A DNA stretch of 64,000 nucleotides from Actinobacteria bacterium UBA2272 (GCA_002347725.1 DDXA01000004.1:930001-994000); one strand, 5' to 3'; shown: positions 19,028 to 30,100, counted from the first letter of the stretch. Made by a program: numbers and translations. Notes: generated by a model not told the origin, from the sequence alone.

Positions 19028-21367
19028 ATGGATGGTCCATCTGCAGTGACCACACGTCGTCGGGGAGGGAGGACAGCAGTCGCACTCGCTGTCGCACTCG
19101 GCCTGGTAGTGGCGATGGTGCCGGGAACCGCATTCGGCGGCTGGTGGCGCTACATCGAGCCAGAGATCGTGAGCGCTTCACCACTCGGTGAGCCGGGAAA
19201 CGAAGACAGCTACCACCCGAGCATCACCGATGATGGACGGTATGTCGCGTTCGACTCCCACGCATCGAACCTGGGCGTCGACAATGCGAACGTCGACAAT
19301 GACGGCGATCGGGACGTCTTCGTCCGCGACATGATGACGTCAAGCGTGGATCTGGTGTCCGAGACACCTGACGGGGCGGCCGATCCCGACCGGGGCGCGC
19401 GCAGCCCGTCGATCAGCGACGACGGCAGGTACGTGGCCTTCTTCACCGGCCGTGACTTCGTTCCCGAAGACGAGAACGGCGGTCAGGACCTCTACGTCAG
19501 GGATCTCGAGACCGGTGAGTACACCTGGCTTGATGCCAGAGGCGACGGTTCCGCTCTTGGCGATTACGTCTGGGACATCCGGATCAGCGGTAACGGCGAG
19601 CACGTGCTCTTCGACGTGTACTCGACGAGCCTGCTTCCCGAGGACACCAACAGCCGCACTGACGTCTACCTGTGGTCGTGGATGACCGACGAACTCATCT
19701 TAGTAAGCGAGACCCCGGCCGAGGCGGTCGTGACCGATCGCGGTGCCCAGTCGGGCGGGATCAGCGATGACGGCCGGTACGTTGCGTTCCACACAGGCCG
19801 TGACTTCGTTCCCGAAGACGAGAACGGCAACCAGGACCTCTACATCTGGGACCGCGATACCGGTGACTTCCACTGGCAGGACGTGACCGGTGACGGGTCG
19901 TCGCCCGGATCGGCCGAGCGGATCAGCATCAGCGGTGATGGCGAGTATGTCGTCCTCACGTTCGACGCCGCTCTTCTTCCCGAGGACACGAACGGGCGCA
20001 AGGATGTCTACCTGTGGTCGATAGCGGATGAGGAGCTCACACTGGTGAGTGAGACGCCCGAGTCGGCCAACGAGACCGACCGAGGGGCCAACCACGCCTC
20101 CATCAGTGACGACGGCTCGGTCATCGCGTTCCTGTCGGGCCGCGACTTCGTGCCCGAAGACACCGACTACGACCTGGACATCTATGTGTGGGAGATGGCC
20201 ACGGGTGAGATCCGGCGCGTGGTCATCACGCCCGACGGCTCTCCGACCGGAGGCGACATAGACGATCTCGCCCTCAGCGGCGATGGTCAGTGGCTCGCGT
20301 TCAACTGGGAGCGCAGTGAGTCCGAGAAGCGGCTCGGCGCGGCCTACTACGACCCCGCCACCACCGGCGAGGTCTCCGCAACCGCGTTCGACACCATGTA
20401 CGAGCAGGTCTACGTGATCAGCCTGGGCAGTGTACTCGAGCCCGGCGCATCGCGTGTCAGCGGTCTGGACCGCTACGGCACGTCGGTCGCCGTGTCCGAG
20501 GAGGCGTTTCCGAGAGGTGCGAGCACCGTCGTCATCGCCACGGGCGCCAACTGGCCTGACGCGCTGTGTTCAGCATCACTCGCGGGTGCGGTCGTTGGCC
20601 CGGTGCTGCTCACCATGCCAAACGCACTGCCTGCCGATGTGGCGGACGAGATCGAGCGCCTCGGCGCACAGCATGCCTACATCGTCGGTGGCACCACGGC
20701 GGTGACCGAAGTGGTCGAGGACGAGCTCAACGAGATCCTGCCGGGCTATGTCTTCCGTCTCTCTGGTGACGACCGCTACGGTACCTCACGTGCCGTCGCC
20801 AACCGGGTGATCGATATCCTCGGTGGCACCTACTCGGGGATGGCGCTCGTCGCTACAGGCAGCAACTACCCCGACGCACTTGCCGGCGCACCGCTGTCGT
20901 CCGGTCTTGACTGGCCGATCCTGCTCGCCAACGTCGGATCCGGTGCGGTCTACATACCGGCCGACACGACCGACGTCATGATCCTCGGCGGCCCGGCTGC
21001 CGTACCGGCAGGGATCGAGACGACCCTCAAGACAGCACTCGGTGACAGTGCGGTCGACCGCGTGGGCGGGCTCACGCGCTACGACACCGCCGCGCAGGTC
21101 GCGCAGGCGGGCGTGGATGCCGGTCTGCTGTGGAACGGCGTTGGCGTTGCGAGCGGCGAGGCATATCCCGACGCGCTTGCGGGTGGCGCGGCTGTCGGAC
21201 TGCAGCGCTCGGTCATGGTGCTGACGACCCCGATGACGCTCGACGGCTATGCCGAGAGCGCCCTCGAGGACAACGCGGCAGACATCGAGACCGTGCGGTT
21301 CTTCGGCGGCGTCAATGCGCTGAGCACGACCGTGGAGAACGCCGTCAAGGCGATCCTCGGGCTGTAG
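19028..21367 (+). CDS. CWB2 surface protein with PD40-type beta-propeller
   Basis: 779 residues. The ATG at 19028 follows GAAGGGGG; after a basic stretch (TTRRRGGR) comes a hydrophobic signal segment ending near TAFGG. Residues ~45-470 are PD40/WD40-like blades with repeated ISDDGRYVAF, D-x-DVFVRD or DVYLWS, and SETP strands. An approximately 116-residue unit containing GRDFVPED occurs three times, and a 33-base identity between copies 1 and 2 shows recent internal duplication. Residues ~475-779 are three CWB2 repeats (GLDRYGTS, GDDRYGTS, GLTRYDTA). It stands alone, ended by two hairpins shared with the convergent hutG. Confidence 0.9.
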   Translation: MDGPSAVTTRRRGGRTAVALAVALGLVVAMVPGTAFGGWWRYIEPEIVSASPLGEPGNEDSYHPSITDDGRYVAFDSHASNLGVDNANVDNDGDRDVFVRDMMTSSVDLVSETPDGAADPDRGARSPSISDDGRYVAFFTGRDFVPEDENGGQDLYVRDLETGEYTWLDARGDGSALGDYVWDIRISGNGEHVLFDVYSTSLLPEDTNSRTDVYLWSWMTDELILVSETPAEAVVTDRGAQSGGISDDGRYVAFHTGRDFVPEDENGNQDLYIWDRDTGDFHWQDVTGDGSSPGSAERISISGDGEYVVLTFDAALLPEDTNGRKDVYLWSIADEELTLVSETPESANETDRGANHASISDDGSVIAFLSGRDFVPEDTDYDLDIYVWEMATGEIRRVVITPDGSPTGGDIDDLALSGDGQWLAFNWERSESEKRLGAAYYDPATTGEVSATAFDTMYEQVYVISLGSVLEPGASRVSGLDRYGTSVAVSEEAFPRGASTVVIATGANWPDALCSASLAGAVVGPVLLTMPNALPADVADEIERLGAQHAYIVGGTTAVTEVVEDELNEILPGYVFRLSGDDRYGTSRAVANRVIDILGGTYSGMALVATGSNYPDALAGAPLSSGLDWPILLANVGSGAVYIPADTTDVMILGGPAAVPAGIETTLKTALGDSAVDRVGGLTRYDTAAQVAQAGVDAGLLWNGVGVASGEAYPDALAGGAAVGLQRSVMVLTTPMTLDGYAESALEDNAADIETVRFFGGVNALSTTVENAVKAILGL
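19448..19828 (+). repeat. Internal direct repeat within the PD40 CWB2 gene
   Basis: Bases 19448-19480 and 19796-19828 are identical over 33 bases, 348 bases (116 codons) apart. A diverged third copy, encoding GRDFVPED, lies near 20140. The repeats match propeller units, so they are coding duplications rather than mobile DNA. Confidence 0.8.
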
Positions 21368-21380
21368 TCTCTTAATAGAT

Positions 21381-21442
21381 CGCGGTCGGTTACTGACCGC
21401 GAAGTTCGGAAGGGACCCCGTCGCGTGCGGCGGGGTCCCTTC
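21381..21442. terminator. Tandem terminator hairpins between convergent genes
   Basis: CGCGGTC (21381-21387) pairs with GACCGCG (21395-21401). Then a 12-pair stem, GAAGGGACCCCG (21409-21420) with CGGGGTCCCTTC (21431-21442), follows with a ten-base loop. The second is symmetric and sits between the CWB2 gene and hutG, so it can act in both directions. Confidence 0.75.
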
Positions 21443-21469
21443 GCGTGTGTCTCCAGGTGGCGCCCCGCG

Positions 21470-22384
21470 TCACCGCTTTGTGAGCCCGGCCGCGATCTCG
21501 AGTACGACAAGGGCAGCGAGCCGTACGGTCCGTCCGTCGGCGGCATCGGCCGTCGCGTCCACCTCGGTGATGTCGAGGCCACGGACGCGGGGGTCGCGCG
21601 CGAACAGGCGCGCGAGCCAGCGAAGCTCGTCTGCCGAGATGCCGCCGGGAGCCGAGGCGGGACATCCGGGCACCACAGCGCGATCGCACACGTCCACGTC
21701 GAGGTCGACGAAGACGGGGCGCCCGCCGCACCCTGCGACCTCGAGCGCGCTGGCGGCGATCGTGGTGATCGGGTGCGTGCGGAGCTCGCTTCGCGGGATG
21801 ACCGTGATGCCGTACTCGCGCGCGCGCTTCGCGTAGAAGGCCGAGTTGGCGAAGTCGGCGATGCCGATCTGCACGATGTGCGCACCCGGGAGCCCCGCCT
21901 CGACGAGCCGACGGACAGGAGAGCCGTTGGAGATGCCGTCGCGCAGGTCGTGGTGGGCATCTAGGGTGATGAGGCCCCAGTCGGCGAGCGCATCGCCTGC
22001 AAGCCCGCGGACGAGCGAGTACGTGATGGAGTTGTCACCGCCGATGCCGAGCATGAGCCGGAACCGCGGGGCGGCTGCGGCTACCGCTGCGGCGACCCTG
22101 GCCTCGCCATCCGCTCCGTCGGGCTCCTCGACGTCGCCGAGATCGATCGCGCGGACGGCCGACAGATCGAGGTCCCCGCTCGCGGCGAAGAGCGAGTAGC
22201 GCGCGAGCGCCGCCCGGACCGCAGCGGGCGTCGCATGCGCGCCTGTCGGCGAGATCGAGGTCCCGTGTGCGGGGATGCCGAGGAGGGCGAGGTCGCCCTC
22301 GGCGGTGCGCGGGTCATCAGGGGCGGCAAGCCACTCGGCCGCTCTCGGCCAGTGCGGGTCGTGCGATATGCTCGGTTCGGCCAC
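21470..22384 (-). CDS. hutG: Arginase-superfamily ureohydrolase, probable formimidoylglutamase
   Basis: 304 residues from a GTG at 22384, preceded by GGAAGG at 8-base spacing; the longer frame would overlap the hutH leader. Ureohydrolase motifs are present: GGDNS (115-119), DAHHD (142-146) and DLDVDVCD (227-234) followed by a PGCPASAPGG turn. Position 118, normally His in GGDHS, is Asn, so one ligand of metal site A differs from arginase and agmatinase. Because it is divergent from hutH-hutU-hutI and no glutamate formimidoyltransferase is present, the likely reaction is N-formimidoyl-L-glutamate + water to L-glutamate + formamide, using two manganese ions. A guanidino substrate cannot be excluded from sequence alone. 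Confidence 0.75.
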   Translation of the reverse strand: MAEPSISHDPHWPRAAEWLAAPDDPRTAEGDLALLGIPAHGTSISPTGAHATPAAVRAALARYSLFAASGDLDLSAVRAIDLGDVEEPDGADGEARVAAAVAAAAPRFRLMLGIGGDNSITYSLVRGLAGDALADWGLITLDAHHDLRDGISNGSPVRRLVEAGLPGAHIVQIGIADFANSAFYAKRAREYGITVIPRSELRTHPITTIAASALEVAGCGGRPVFVDLDVDVCDRAVVPGCPASAPGGISADELRWLARLFARDPRVRGLDITEVDATADAADGRTVRLAALVVLEIAAGLTKR

Positions 22385-22406
22385 GGTGTTCACCTTCCCT
22401 GCGCGT

Positions 22407-22429
22407 GCGGTGGCGGGTGCCGCCACCGC
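22407..22429. promoter_or_regulatory. Perfect inverted repeat in the divergent hutG-hutH region
   Basis: GCGGTGGCGG (22407-22416) and CCGCCACCGC (22420-22429) form ten perfect pairs around GTG. The position between two divergent genes of one pathway makes an operator for a hut regulator plausible. A transcribed hairpin in the hutG or hutH leader is the alternative. No regulator gene is adjacent. Confidence 0.4.
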
Positions 22430-22534
22430 GAATCGGGCAGATACTGACCGTCGGGTGCGGTCACATCGATCGCCCGGGCGGTGCGGCGTACCCGCTAGTG
22501 AGTGTTCCACACTTCGCGAGTGAGAGGCATACGC

Positions 22535-24079
22535 ATGGAGGAATCACCGGCAGTCATGCTCGGCACGGGCCCGCCGACGATGGAAGACGTGGTCGCGGTC
22601 GCGCGTTTGGGAGCGGCCGTGGCGATCTCGGCCGAGGCAGAAGCGGCGATCGGGGAGTCGCGCACACACGTCGAGCGTCTCGCGGCTTCAGGCCGGCCCG
22701 TCTACGGCATCAGCACGGGCTTTGGCGCGCTTGCAACCATGTACATCGAGCCTGCGAAGCGCCGCCAGTTGCAGCGCGTGCTCGTACGCTCTCATGCGGC
22801 CGGAGCCGGGGCCGAGGTCGAGACCGAGGCCGTCCGCGCGATGATGCTCCTGCGGCTGTCCACGCTGTGTACGGGGCGTACGGGCATCCGTCTCGGGACG
22901 GCACGCGCGTACGCTGCCCTGCTCAACGTGCGAATCACGCCGATCGTGCCCGAGTACGGATCGCTCGGCTGTTCGGGAGACCTGGCGCCGCTCGCGCACT
23001 GTGCGCTCGCGCTCATGGGCCAAGGCGAGGTCCGGGACCCCTCGGGCACGCGAACGTCCGCCGCAGACGCGCTTGCCGCGGCCGGGCTGGAGCCGGTCGA
23101 ACTCGAGGAGAAGGAGGGGCTCGCGCTCATCAACGGCACCGACGGCATGCTCGGCATGCTCGTCCTGGCCGCAACGGACCTGCGAGCGCTTCTCAAGGTG
23201 GCCGATATCGGCGCGGCGATGACCGTCGAGGCGCTTCTCGGCACGGATCGCGTCTACGCGGCCGATCTGCAGGCGCTCAGACCGCATCCGGGACAGGCGG
23301 CCTCGGCGCGAAACCTGATGCGGGTGCTCGCGGGATCGCAGATCACCGCCTCGCATCGCACCGGCGACGCGCGCGTGCAAGACGCGTACTCGCTCCGGTG
23401 CGCGCCGCAGGTCGCGGGCGCGGTGCGCGACACGCTCGGCCATGCCGAGGCGGTGGCGGCACGCGAGATGGCCTCGGCGATCGACAACCCGGTCGTACTG
23501 TCCGACGGGCGCATCGAGAGCAACGGCAACTTCCACGGCGCGCCTGTGGCCTACGTGCTCGACTTCCTTGCGATCGCAGTGGCGGATCTGGCGTCTATCG
23601 CCGAGCGCCGCACCGACCGCATGCTCGACACGTCGCGCTCGAACGGGTTGCCGCCGTTTCTGGCCGAGGACCCCGGCGTGGATTCGGGCCACATGATCGC
23701 GCAGTACACGCAGGCCGGCATCGTGAGCGAACTCAAGCGGCTGGCCGCGCCTTCGAGCGTGGACTCGATTCCGTCCTCGGCGATGCAGGAGGATCACGTG
23801 TCGATGGGCTGGAACGCGGCGCGCAAGCTCCGGCGGGCGGTCGAGGGCCTCGAGATCGTCCTGGCGATCGAGGTGCTGGTGGCGGCGCGCGCACTCGGCC
23901 TGCGTGCCCCGCTCGAGCCCGGCAGGGGTACCACGGCCGCGATGTCGGCAGTCGATGCGCGCCTCGCGCAGGTGGGTGCCGATCGCGAGCTTGCGGCCAC
24001 GGTTGAGGCGGTCCGTGTGCTCGTCGGTAGTGGCGCTCTGATCGCGAGCGTCGAAGGCGTCGTCGGCTCGCTGGAGTGA
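22535..24079 (+). CDS. hutH: Histidine ammonia-lyase
   Basis: 514 residues, matching the ~510 expected. The ATG at 22535 has GAGAGG 7 bases upstream. The enzyme removes ammonia from L-histidine to give trans-urocanate using the autocatalytic MIO electrophile. The MIO region reads [14 protein letters not shown], with C146-S147-G148 in place of the usual Ala-Ser-Gly. The known family signature allows Cys there, so activity is likely kept. Other family strings are [11 protein letters not shown] near the N-terminus, SNGNFHG around the substrate site and QEDHVSMG. It starts a co-directional hutH-hutU-hutI run, with hutU beginning 38 bases downstream. Confidence 0.95.
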   Translation: MEESPAVMLGTGPPTMEDVVAVARLGAAVAISAEAEAAIGESRTHVERLAASGRPVYGISTGFGALATMYIEPAKRRQLQRVLVRSHAAGAGAEVETEAVRAMMLLRLSTLCTGRTGIRLGTARAYAALLNVRITPIVPEYGSLGCSGDLAPLAHCALALMGQGEVRDPSGTRTSAADALAAAGLEPVELEEKEGLALINGTDGMLGMLVLAATDLRALLKVADIGAAMTVEALLGTDRVYAADLQALRPHPGQAASARNLMRVLAGSQITASHRTGDARVQDAYSLRCAPQVAGAVRDTLGHAEAVAAREMASAIDNPVVLSDGRIESNGNFHGAPVAYVLDFLAIAVADLASIAERRTDRMLDTSRSNGLPPFLAEDPGVDSGHMIAQYTQAGIVSELKRLAAPSSVDSIPSSAMQEDHVSMGWNAARKLRRAVEGLEIVLAIEVLVAARALGLRAPLEPGRGTTAAMSAVDARLAQVGADRELAATVEAVRVLVGSGALIASVEGVVGSLE

Positions 24080-24117
24080 GGAGCAGCAGTGTCCGCTTCG
24101 AGAACGAGGGGGCTGCT

Positions 24118-25782
24118 ATGAGCACCGGAGCCCGTCCGGTCCGCGCACCGCGCGGCACCGGGCTGAGCACGCAGGGGTGGCAGCAGGAGGCCGCGCTGCG
24201 CATGCTGATGAACAATCTCGATCCGGACGTGGCCGAGCACCCGGACGAGCTCGTCGTCTACGGCGGCACCGGCAAGGCCGCCCGTGACTGGCAGAGCTTC
24301 GATGCGCTCGTGCGTACGCTGCGCACCCTGAAGGCCGACGAGACGATGCTCGTGCAGTCGGGAAGGCCCGTCGGCGTGATGCAGACGCACGAGTGGGCGC
24401 CGAGGGTCCTCATCGCCAACAGCAACCTCGTACCCGACTGGGCGACCTGGCCGGAGTTCCGTCGGCTCGAGCAGCTCGGACTCACCATGTACGGCCAGAT
24501 GACGGCGGGCTCGTGGATCTACATCGGCACGCAGGGCATCGTCCAGGGGACGTACGAGACGTTCGCTGCCATCGCCGAGAAACGCTTCGGCGGCACGCTT
24601 GCCGGCACGCTGACCGTGACCGGCGGGTGTGGCGGCATGGGTGGCGCTCAGCCGCTCGCCGTCACGATGAACGGCGGCGTGGTGCTCGTGATCGAGGTCG
24701 ATGCGTCCCGTCTCGATCGCCGTGTGGCCACCCGCTATCTCGACGAGTGGACGAGCGATCTCGACGACGCCCTCGAGCGGGTGCGTGCGGCAAAGGCGGC
24801 AGGCCATGCGCTCTCCGTCGGCCTCGAAGGCAACTGCGCCGGGGTGCTGCCGGAGATCCTGCGTCGCGGCATCGAGGTCGACATCGTGACCGACCAGACC
24901 TCGGCGCACGATCCGCTGGCCTACCTGCCTCTCGGCGTGAGTGTTGCCGAGTGGCACGAGTACGCCCGGCGCGCACCGGAGGAGTTCATCGAGCGGGCGC
25001 GGACGTCGATGGCGGCCCACGTCGAGGCGATGGTCGGCTTCATGGAGGCCGGCGCCGAGGTTTTCGACTACGGCAACTCCATTCGCGCCGAGGCCGAACT
25101 CGGCGGATACGCCCGGGGCTGGGAGTTCCCCGGGTTCGTCCCCGCATACGTGAGGCCGTTGTTCTGCGAGGGTAAGGGTCCGTTCCGCTGGGCGGCGCTC
25201 TCTGGCGATTCCGCCGACATCGCCGCAACCGATGAGGCGGTGCTCGATCTGTTCCCGGAGAACGAAGGCCTGCGTCGGTGGATCACGCAAGCCCGCGAGA
25301 GGATCGCCTTCCAGGGGCTCCCCGCGCGCATCTGCTGGCTCGGTCACGGCGAGCGCGACCGCGCCGGGCTGCGCTTCAACGAGATGGTGGCCGACGGTCG
25401 GATCAAGGCGCCGATCGTCATCGGCCGCGACCACCTCGACTGCGGGAGCGTGGCAAGCCCGTACCGCGAGACCGAGGCGATGCTCGACGGAAGCGACGCG
25501 ATCGCCGACTGGCCGGTCTTGAACGCGCTCGTGAACGTGGCCTCCGGCGCGTCGTGGGTGTCGTTCCACCACGGCGGGGGCGTGGGCATCGGCCGCTCGC
25601 TCCACGCCGGACAGGTGAGCGTTGCCGACGGGACCCCGCTGGCGGCGGCCAAGCTCGCGCGCGTGCTGACCAACGATCCGGGCATGGGCATCATCCGTCA
25701 CGTGGACGCCGGCTACGACCGTGCGCTCGAGGTGGCCGCCGAGCGCGGCGTGCGCATCCCGATGCGGGAAGGCGACCGATGA
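24118..25782 (+). CDS. hutU: Urocanate hydratase
   Basis: 554 residues, the usual urocanase size. The ATG at 24118 follows GAGGGGG; an in-frame GTG at 24076 would add 14 unrelated residues. The protein uses tightly bound NAD+ as an electrophile to hydrate urocanate to 4-imidazolone-5-propionate. Diagnostic segments are [46 protein letters not shown] (split as [10 protein letters not shown] and [13 protein letters not shown]), [15 protein letters not shown] for NAD binding, and the C-terminal [13 protein letters not shown] with [16 protein letters not shown]. Its stop overlaps hutI by 4 bases. Confidence 0.97.
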   Translation: MSTGARPVRAPRGTGLSTQGWQQEAALRMLMNNLDPDVAEHPDELVVYGGTGKAARDWQSFDALVRTLRTLKADETMLVQSGRPVGVMQTHEWAPRVLIANSNLVPDWATWPEFRRLEQLGLTMYGQMTAGSWIYIGTQGIVQGTYETFAAIAEKRFGGTLAGTLTVTGGCGGMGGAQPLAVTMNGGVVLVIEVDASRLDRRVATRYLDEWTSDLDDALERVRAAKAAGHALSVGLEGNCAGVLPEILRRGIEVDIVTDQTSAHDPLAYLPLGVSVAEWHEYARRAPEEFIERARTSMAAHVEAMVGFMEAGAEVFDYGNSIRAEAELGGYARGWEFPGFVPAYVRPLFCEGKGPFRWAALSGDSADIAATDEAVLDLFPENEGLRRWITQARERIAFQGLPARICWLGHGERDRAGLRFNEMVADGRIKAPIVIGRDHLDCGSVASPYRETEAMLDGSDAIADWPVLNALVNVASGASWVSFHHGGGVGIGRSLHAGQVSVADGTPLAAAKLARVLTNDPGMGIIRHVDAGYDRALEVAAERGVRIPMREGDR

Positions 25783-26960
25783 AGACGACGCTCATAACCG
25801 GCATCGGTGAACTCGTCACGGGCGACGCCTCGCTCGGCGACGGCAGCGCGCTCGGCATCGTCCGCGATGCCGCGCTCGTCATCGAGGGCGAGCGGATCGC
25901 GTGGGTGGGCGCGGAGGGCGCGGCCCCTGCGGCCGATGCGCGCGTGGACGCCGCCGGCCGGGCGGTCGTACCCGGTTTCGTGGACAGTCACACACACCTG
26001 GTGTTCGCGGGCGAGCGCTCCGCCGAGTTTGCGGCGCGCATGGCCGGTGAGCCCTACACCGGAGGCGGGATCATGACGACGGTCGCCGCGACCCGGGCGG
26101 CTTCGGCCGACGAACTGCGCACACACACCCGTCGGCTCGCCGACGAGACGCTTCTCCTCGGCACGACGACGGTCGAGATCAAGAGCGGCTACGGACTCAC
26201 CGTGGCCGACGAGCTGAAGCTGCTCGAGGTCGCGGCCGAGTTCACGCCCGAGACGACCTTCCTCGGCGCGCACGTCGTACCCGCCGAGTACGTCGACGAC
26301 CGCGCGGCGTTCGTCGCGCTCGTCACGGGCGAGATGCTCGAGGTGTGCGCCCCGCTCGCGCGGTGGATCGACGTGTTCTGCGACACCGGCGGCTTTGACG
26401 AGGACGAGACACGCGCGGTGCTCTCGGCGGGAGTTGCGGCCGGACTCATGCCGCGGTTGCACGGCAACCAGCTCGAGCATGGACCCGGTGTGCGCCTGGC
26501 CGTGGAGTTCTCCGCGGCCAGCATCGATCACTGCGCATACCTGACCCGCGAGGACATCGATGCGCTGCGTGGCTCGGGGGTCGTCGCGACGCTCCTGCCC
26601 GGCGCGGACTTCTCGACGCGCGGGCCCTATCCCGACGCGCGCGCACTGCTCGATGCCGGGGTGAGGGTTGCGCTCGCCACTGACTGCAACCCGGGCTCGT
26701 CGTACGTGACCTCGATGCCGCTCGTGATCGCGCTCGCGGTGCGGGAGATGGGCATGACACCGGCCGAGGCGCTTCTTGCGGCCACCGCCGGAGGCGCGGC
26801 TGCGCTACGCCGTGACGACATCGGCCGTCTGACGCCCGGAGCGGCCGCGGATATCGTGCTGCTCGACGCTCCCAACCACATCCACCTTGCGTATCGCCCG
26901 GCTGGCCGGGTGGTCGCCGAGGTGTGGCGTCGCGGGGTGCGCGTGCGAGCGGCGCGCTAA
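25779..26960 (+). CDS. hutI: Imidazolonepropionase
   Basis: 393 residues from the ATG at 25779, which overlaps the hutU stop (ATGA). It is an amidohydrolase-fold enzyme opening the imidazolone ring to N-formimidoyl-L-glutamate. Metal-site motifs are [11 protein letters not shown] (H-x-H), the HGNQLEHG segment, IDHCAYL and ATDCNPGSS with its Asp. The KSGYGL string is typical of HutI. It completes hutHUI; the last step is assigned to the divergent hutG product. The 233-base gap after it contains only a probable promoter for the next kinase. Confidence 0.96.
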   Translation: MKTTLITGIGELVTGDASLGDGSALGIVRDAALVIEGERIAWVGAEGAAPAADARVDAAGRAVVPGFVDSHTHLVFAGERSAEFAARMAGEPYTGGGIMTTVAATRAASADELRTHTRRLADETLLLGTTTVEIKSGYGLTVADELKLLEVAAEFTPETTFLGAHVVPAEYVDDRAAFVALVTGEMLEVCAPLARWIDVFCDTGGFDEDETRAVLSAGVAAGLMPRLHGNQLEHGPGVRLAVEFSAASIDHCAYLTREDIDALRGSGVVATLLPGADFSTRGPYPDARALLDAGVRVALATDCNPGSSYVTSMPLVIALAVREMGMTPAEALLAATAGGAAALRRDDIGRLTPGAAADIVLLDAPNHIHLAYRPAGRVVAEVWRRGVRVRAAR

Positions 26961-27143
26961 GGGGCGGGCGTCGGCGTTGTCTCGAGCCTCTGCAGCGCGT
27001 GTCCTGCGACGGTCGCGCGGTGTTTGACACGCGGTGCTCCATGCGTCAGCTTGAGGTGGGCGGACGTGGTGCGGGTTCGATCGGAACGACCGTTCATCGG
27101 ACATTCGCTCTACCGGCGGTCGCCCAATTTCATCCGTTCGGAG

Positions 27144-27149
27144 TATAAT
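27144..27149 (+). promoter_or_regulatory. Consensus -10 element upstream of the Cache/PAS kinase
   Basis: TATAAT occurs 45 bases before the GTG start in a locally AT-richer stretch. No clear -35 hexamer lies 16-18 bases upstream. The rest of the 26961-27193 gap shows no gene. Confidence 0.5.
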
Positions 27150-27193
27150 GGGGACCGCCTATCGGCAATGCCGCTCGGAGAGTCGAGGCACTG

Positions 27194-30100
27194 GTGACAG
27201 ACGAGGCCCGACACACGAAGCCGGACAGCGATGCGGGCACATCGACCACCGGGAGTCAGCCGCGGGAGCGCACGCGGCTCACTCGTGTGGCCGCGGTTCT
27301 CGCCACGGTGACGATCATCGCTCTTCTCGTGGCCGGCGCCTGGGCGCACGGGGAGCAGCAGAACGCGGCGAGGGAGCAGGCCGAGAGTGGACTCGAGACC
27401 ATCGCCACGCTCAAGGCCGATCAGATAGCCGATTGGCGCGAGGCCAGGCGCCTCGATGGCACTCGCATGAGCGGGTCACCCGGCGTCCGGCTCTTCGTCG
27501 CGCAGTGGCTCGAGTCGAGGACTCTGGAAGACGAGCACGAGCTCAAGCGGCTGCTCTCGGCGCTGCGCAACGGCGATGACTACCGGGACGTCCTTCTCGT
27601 GGATGCCGAAGGCCACGTACTCGTGCATGCCACGGACGGTCCGGTGACGTTGCCGCCTGCGACGGTCGAGGCCGTCGGCATCGCGATCCGCGAGGACCGC
27701 ACGGTGCTGACGGACATCCACGCGGCCCCGGGGGAGTCGGACCCGCGGCTCGACACGGTAGCCCCTGTGTACCTGGGGGACGGTGAGGATACCGCCACTG
27801 TCGCCGTCGTCCTCCACGCGAGCGCTGCCGACTTCCTCTTCCCGCTTCTCGGTCCGTGGCCGACGTACAGCGGTCTCGCCGAGACGCTACTCGTCGAACG
27901 CGATGGCGAGAGTGTGCTGTACCTGACGGAGACGCGCCAGGCAGAGCACCCCGCGTTGTCGCTCCGGATACCGCTGAGTGATGGTGAGGTCACCGCGGCA
28001 CGCGCCGTTGCGGGTGAGACCGGACTCGTCGAGGGACCGGACTACCGCGGCGACCCCGTGCTCTCCTATGTCATTCCGATTCCCGGCTCACCCTGGTACC
28101 TGCTCGCCGAGATCGACGCAGCCGACGTACTCGCTCCGTGGCAGGCCCGATCCAGGCTGATCGTGGCGCTCGTGCTGGTCGCAGCGATCGCCATCATGCT
28201 CGGTTTCCTGGCTGTGCAGCGCGGACTCCAGGCGCGATACCTCACAAGCCTCATGGCGGAGCAGCGCTCCCGTCGGGCCGCCGAGGAGCAGCTCGGTGTC
28301 ACGCTCGCGAGTGTCGGTGACGCCGTCATCTCAACCGATTCGTTGTTAGCCGTAGCGTTCATGAACCCCGTGGCCGAGACGCTCACGGGCTGGACGCTGG
28401 CCGAGGCGCGGGGCAGACCGCTCCACGACGTCTTCGTCACTGTGGATGAAGAGTCAGGCGCGCCGGTCGAGAGTCCGGCGGTCCGCGTGCTACTCGAGCA
28501 GGCGATCGTGGGCATGTCCAAGCACACGCTTCTCGTCTCTCGCGACGGCACGACGCGTGCGATCGCTGACAGCGCGGCCCCGATCCGCGACGCCTCGGGC
28601 CAGGTCACGGGTGTCGTCCTGGTGTTCCGCGACCAGACAGAGGAGCGTGCGGCTGCCAGGGCGCTCGCCGCGAGCGAGCATCGGTTCCGTTCGCTGGTCG
28701 AGGGGGCGCCCGACGCCATCTTCGTGCAGGCCGGGGGGCGGTTCGCGTACGTCAACGGTGCGATGCGCGACCTGCTCGGTGAGTCTTCGGCCGACGACCT
28801 CATCGGTCGCCCCGTGCTCGACTCCGTTCATCCTGACTTCCGCGCGCTCGCTCGTGAGCGAATCAGGGCTCTCAACGAGGACCGATCGCGTCAGGGCCTG
28901 AGCGACATGGTGTTCCTTCGTGCCGACGGCAGCGGTGTGGCTGTGGAGACCTCCGGGGTCCCGATCGTCCACGAAGGCAGCAGCGGAGCGCTCGTCTTCG
29001 TTCGCGATGTCACGGAGAGGAGGCGCGTGGATCAGGCGTTGCGCGAGAGCGAGGCGCGCCTGAGGATGCTGAGCGACAACATCCCCGACGGTTTCATCTA
29101 TCAGCTCGATTTCGACGTCGATGGGCGCACCCGCCGCCTCGTCCATGTGAGTGCTGGCGTGGAGAGGATGCTCGAGATCTCGGTCGCAGAGGCGCTCGAG
29201 GACGTCGAGATGCTCTACGGTCAGGCTCGAGAAGGGGATCGGGCGCTTCTCGATGTCCTCGAGCAGCGCGCACACGAGGCGTTCGAGCCGTTCATGACGG
29301 AGGTCAGCTATCGCACGCCGAGTGGCCGCGAGCGGTGGGCGCGCCTGTCGTCCGAGCCCAGACGACTCGAGAACGGCCACGTCGTATGGGACGGTGTGGC
29401 GATCGATATCACCGACCGCAAGCTGGCCGAGCAGGAACTGGCCGGACACCGGGACCACCTCGAGGAGCTGGTCGCCGAGCGGACCGCCGAGCTCACGCGA
29501 GCGAACGTGGCGCTTGAAGAGGCCACTCGCGCCAAGAGCGCATTCCTCGCCAACATGAGCCACGAGCTCAGGACGCCCCTCAACTCCATCATCGGTTTCT
29601 CGGGACTGCTCGTGCAAGGACTCGTCGGCCCGCTGTCCCAGGAGCAACAGACGCAGATCGGCATGATCCATGCGTCGGGCAGACACCTCCTCGAACTCGT
29701 TGACGAGGTCCTGGATCTGGCCAAGGTCGAATCCGGACGGACCGAGGTGCACCTCGACGAGTTCGATCCGGCGGCGATCGTGGCCGAGGTGGCGACCGCG
29801 CTCCAGCCGCTGGCCGCCGAGAAGGGCCTTGACCTCAGCACGGAGGTGTCGGGCGCCGGGGTGTTGATGCTTTCGGACCCGGGCAAGCTCAAGCAGATCC
29901 TGCTGAACCTTGCCGGCAACGCGGTGAAGTTCACGGACTCGGGGCGCGTTGGACTGGCCATGCAGGTTTGCGATGGCAGCGTCGAGTTCCGCGTGACCGA
30001 CACCGGGCCGGGTATCGCGGCCGATCGTCTGGGCGACATCTTCGAGCCGTTCACCCAGGTGGGAGCCGGCGCGGGCGGCTACGCCCCCGGCACAGGCCTG

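Noticed and set aside
22267..24006. A 579-codon plus-strand frame over hutG and hutH
   Set aside because: Arg/Gly/Ala-rich reading in a different frame from hutH, which carries all family motifs.
23794..25701. A 635-codon minus-strand frame opposite hutU
   Set aside because: It mirrors the hutU coding strand and is built of His/Arg/Val-rich shadow sequence; hutU is certain.
25278..25778. A much longer N-terminus for hutI
   Set aside because: The extra ~167 codons overlap hutU in another frame and have no similarity to any domain. The ATG at 25779 with the ATGA overlap gives the normal size.
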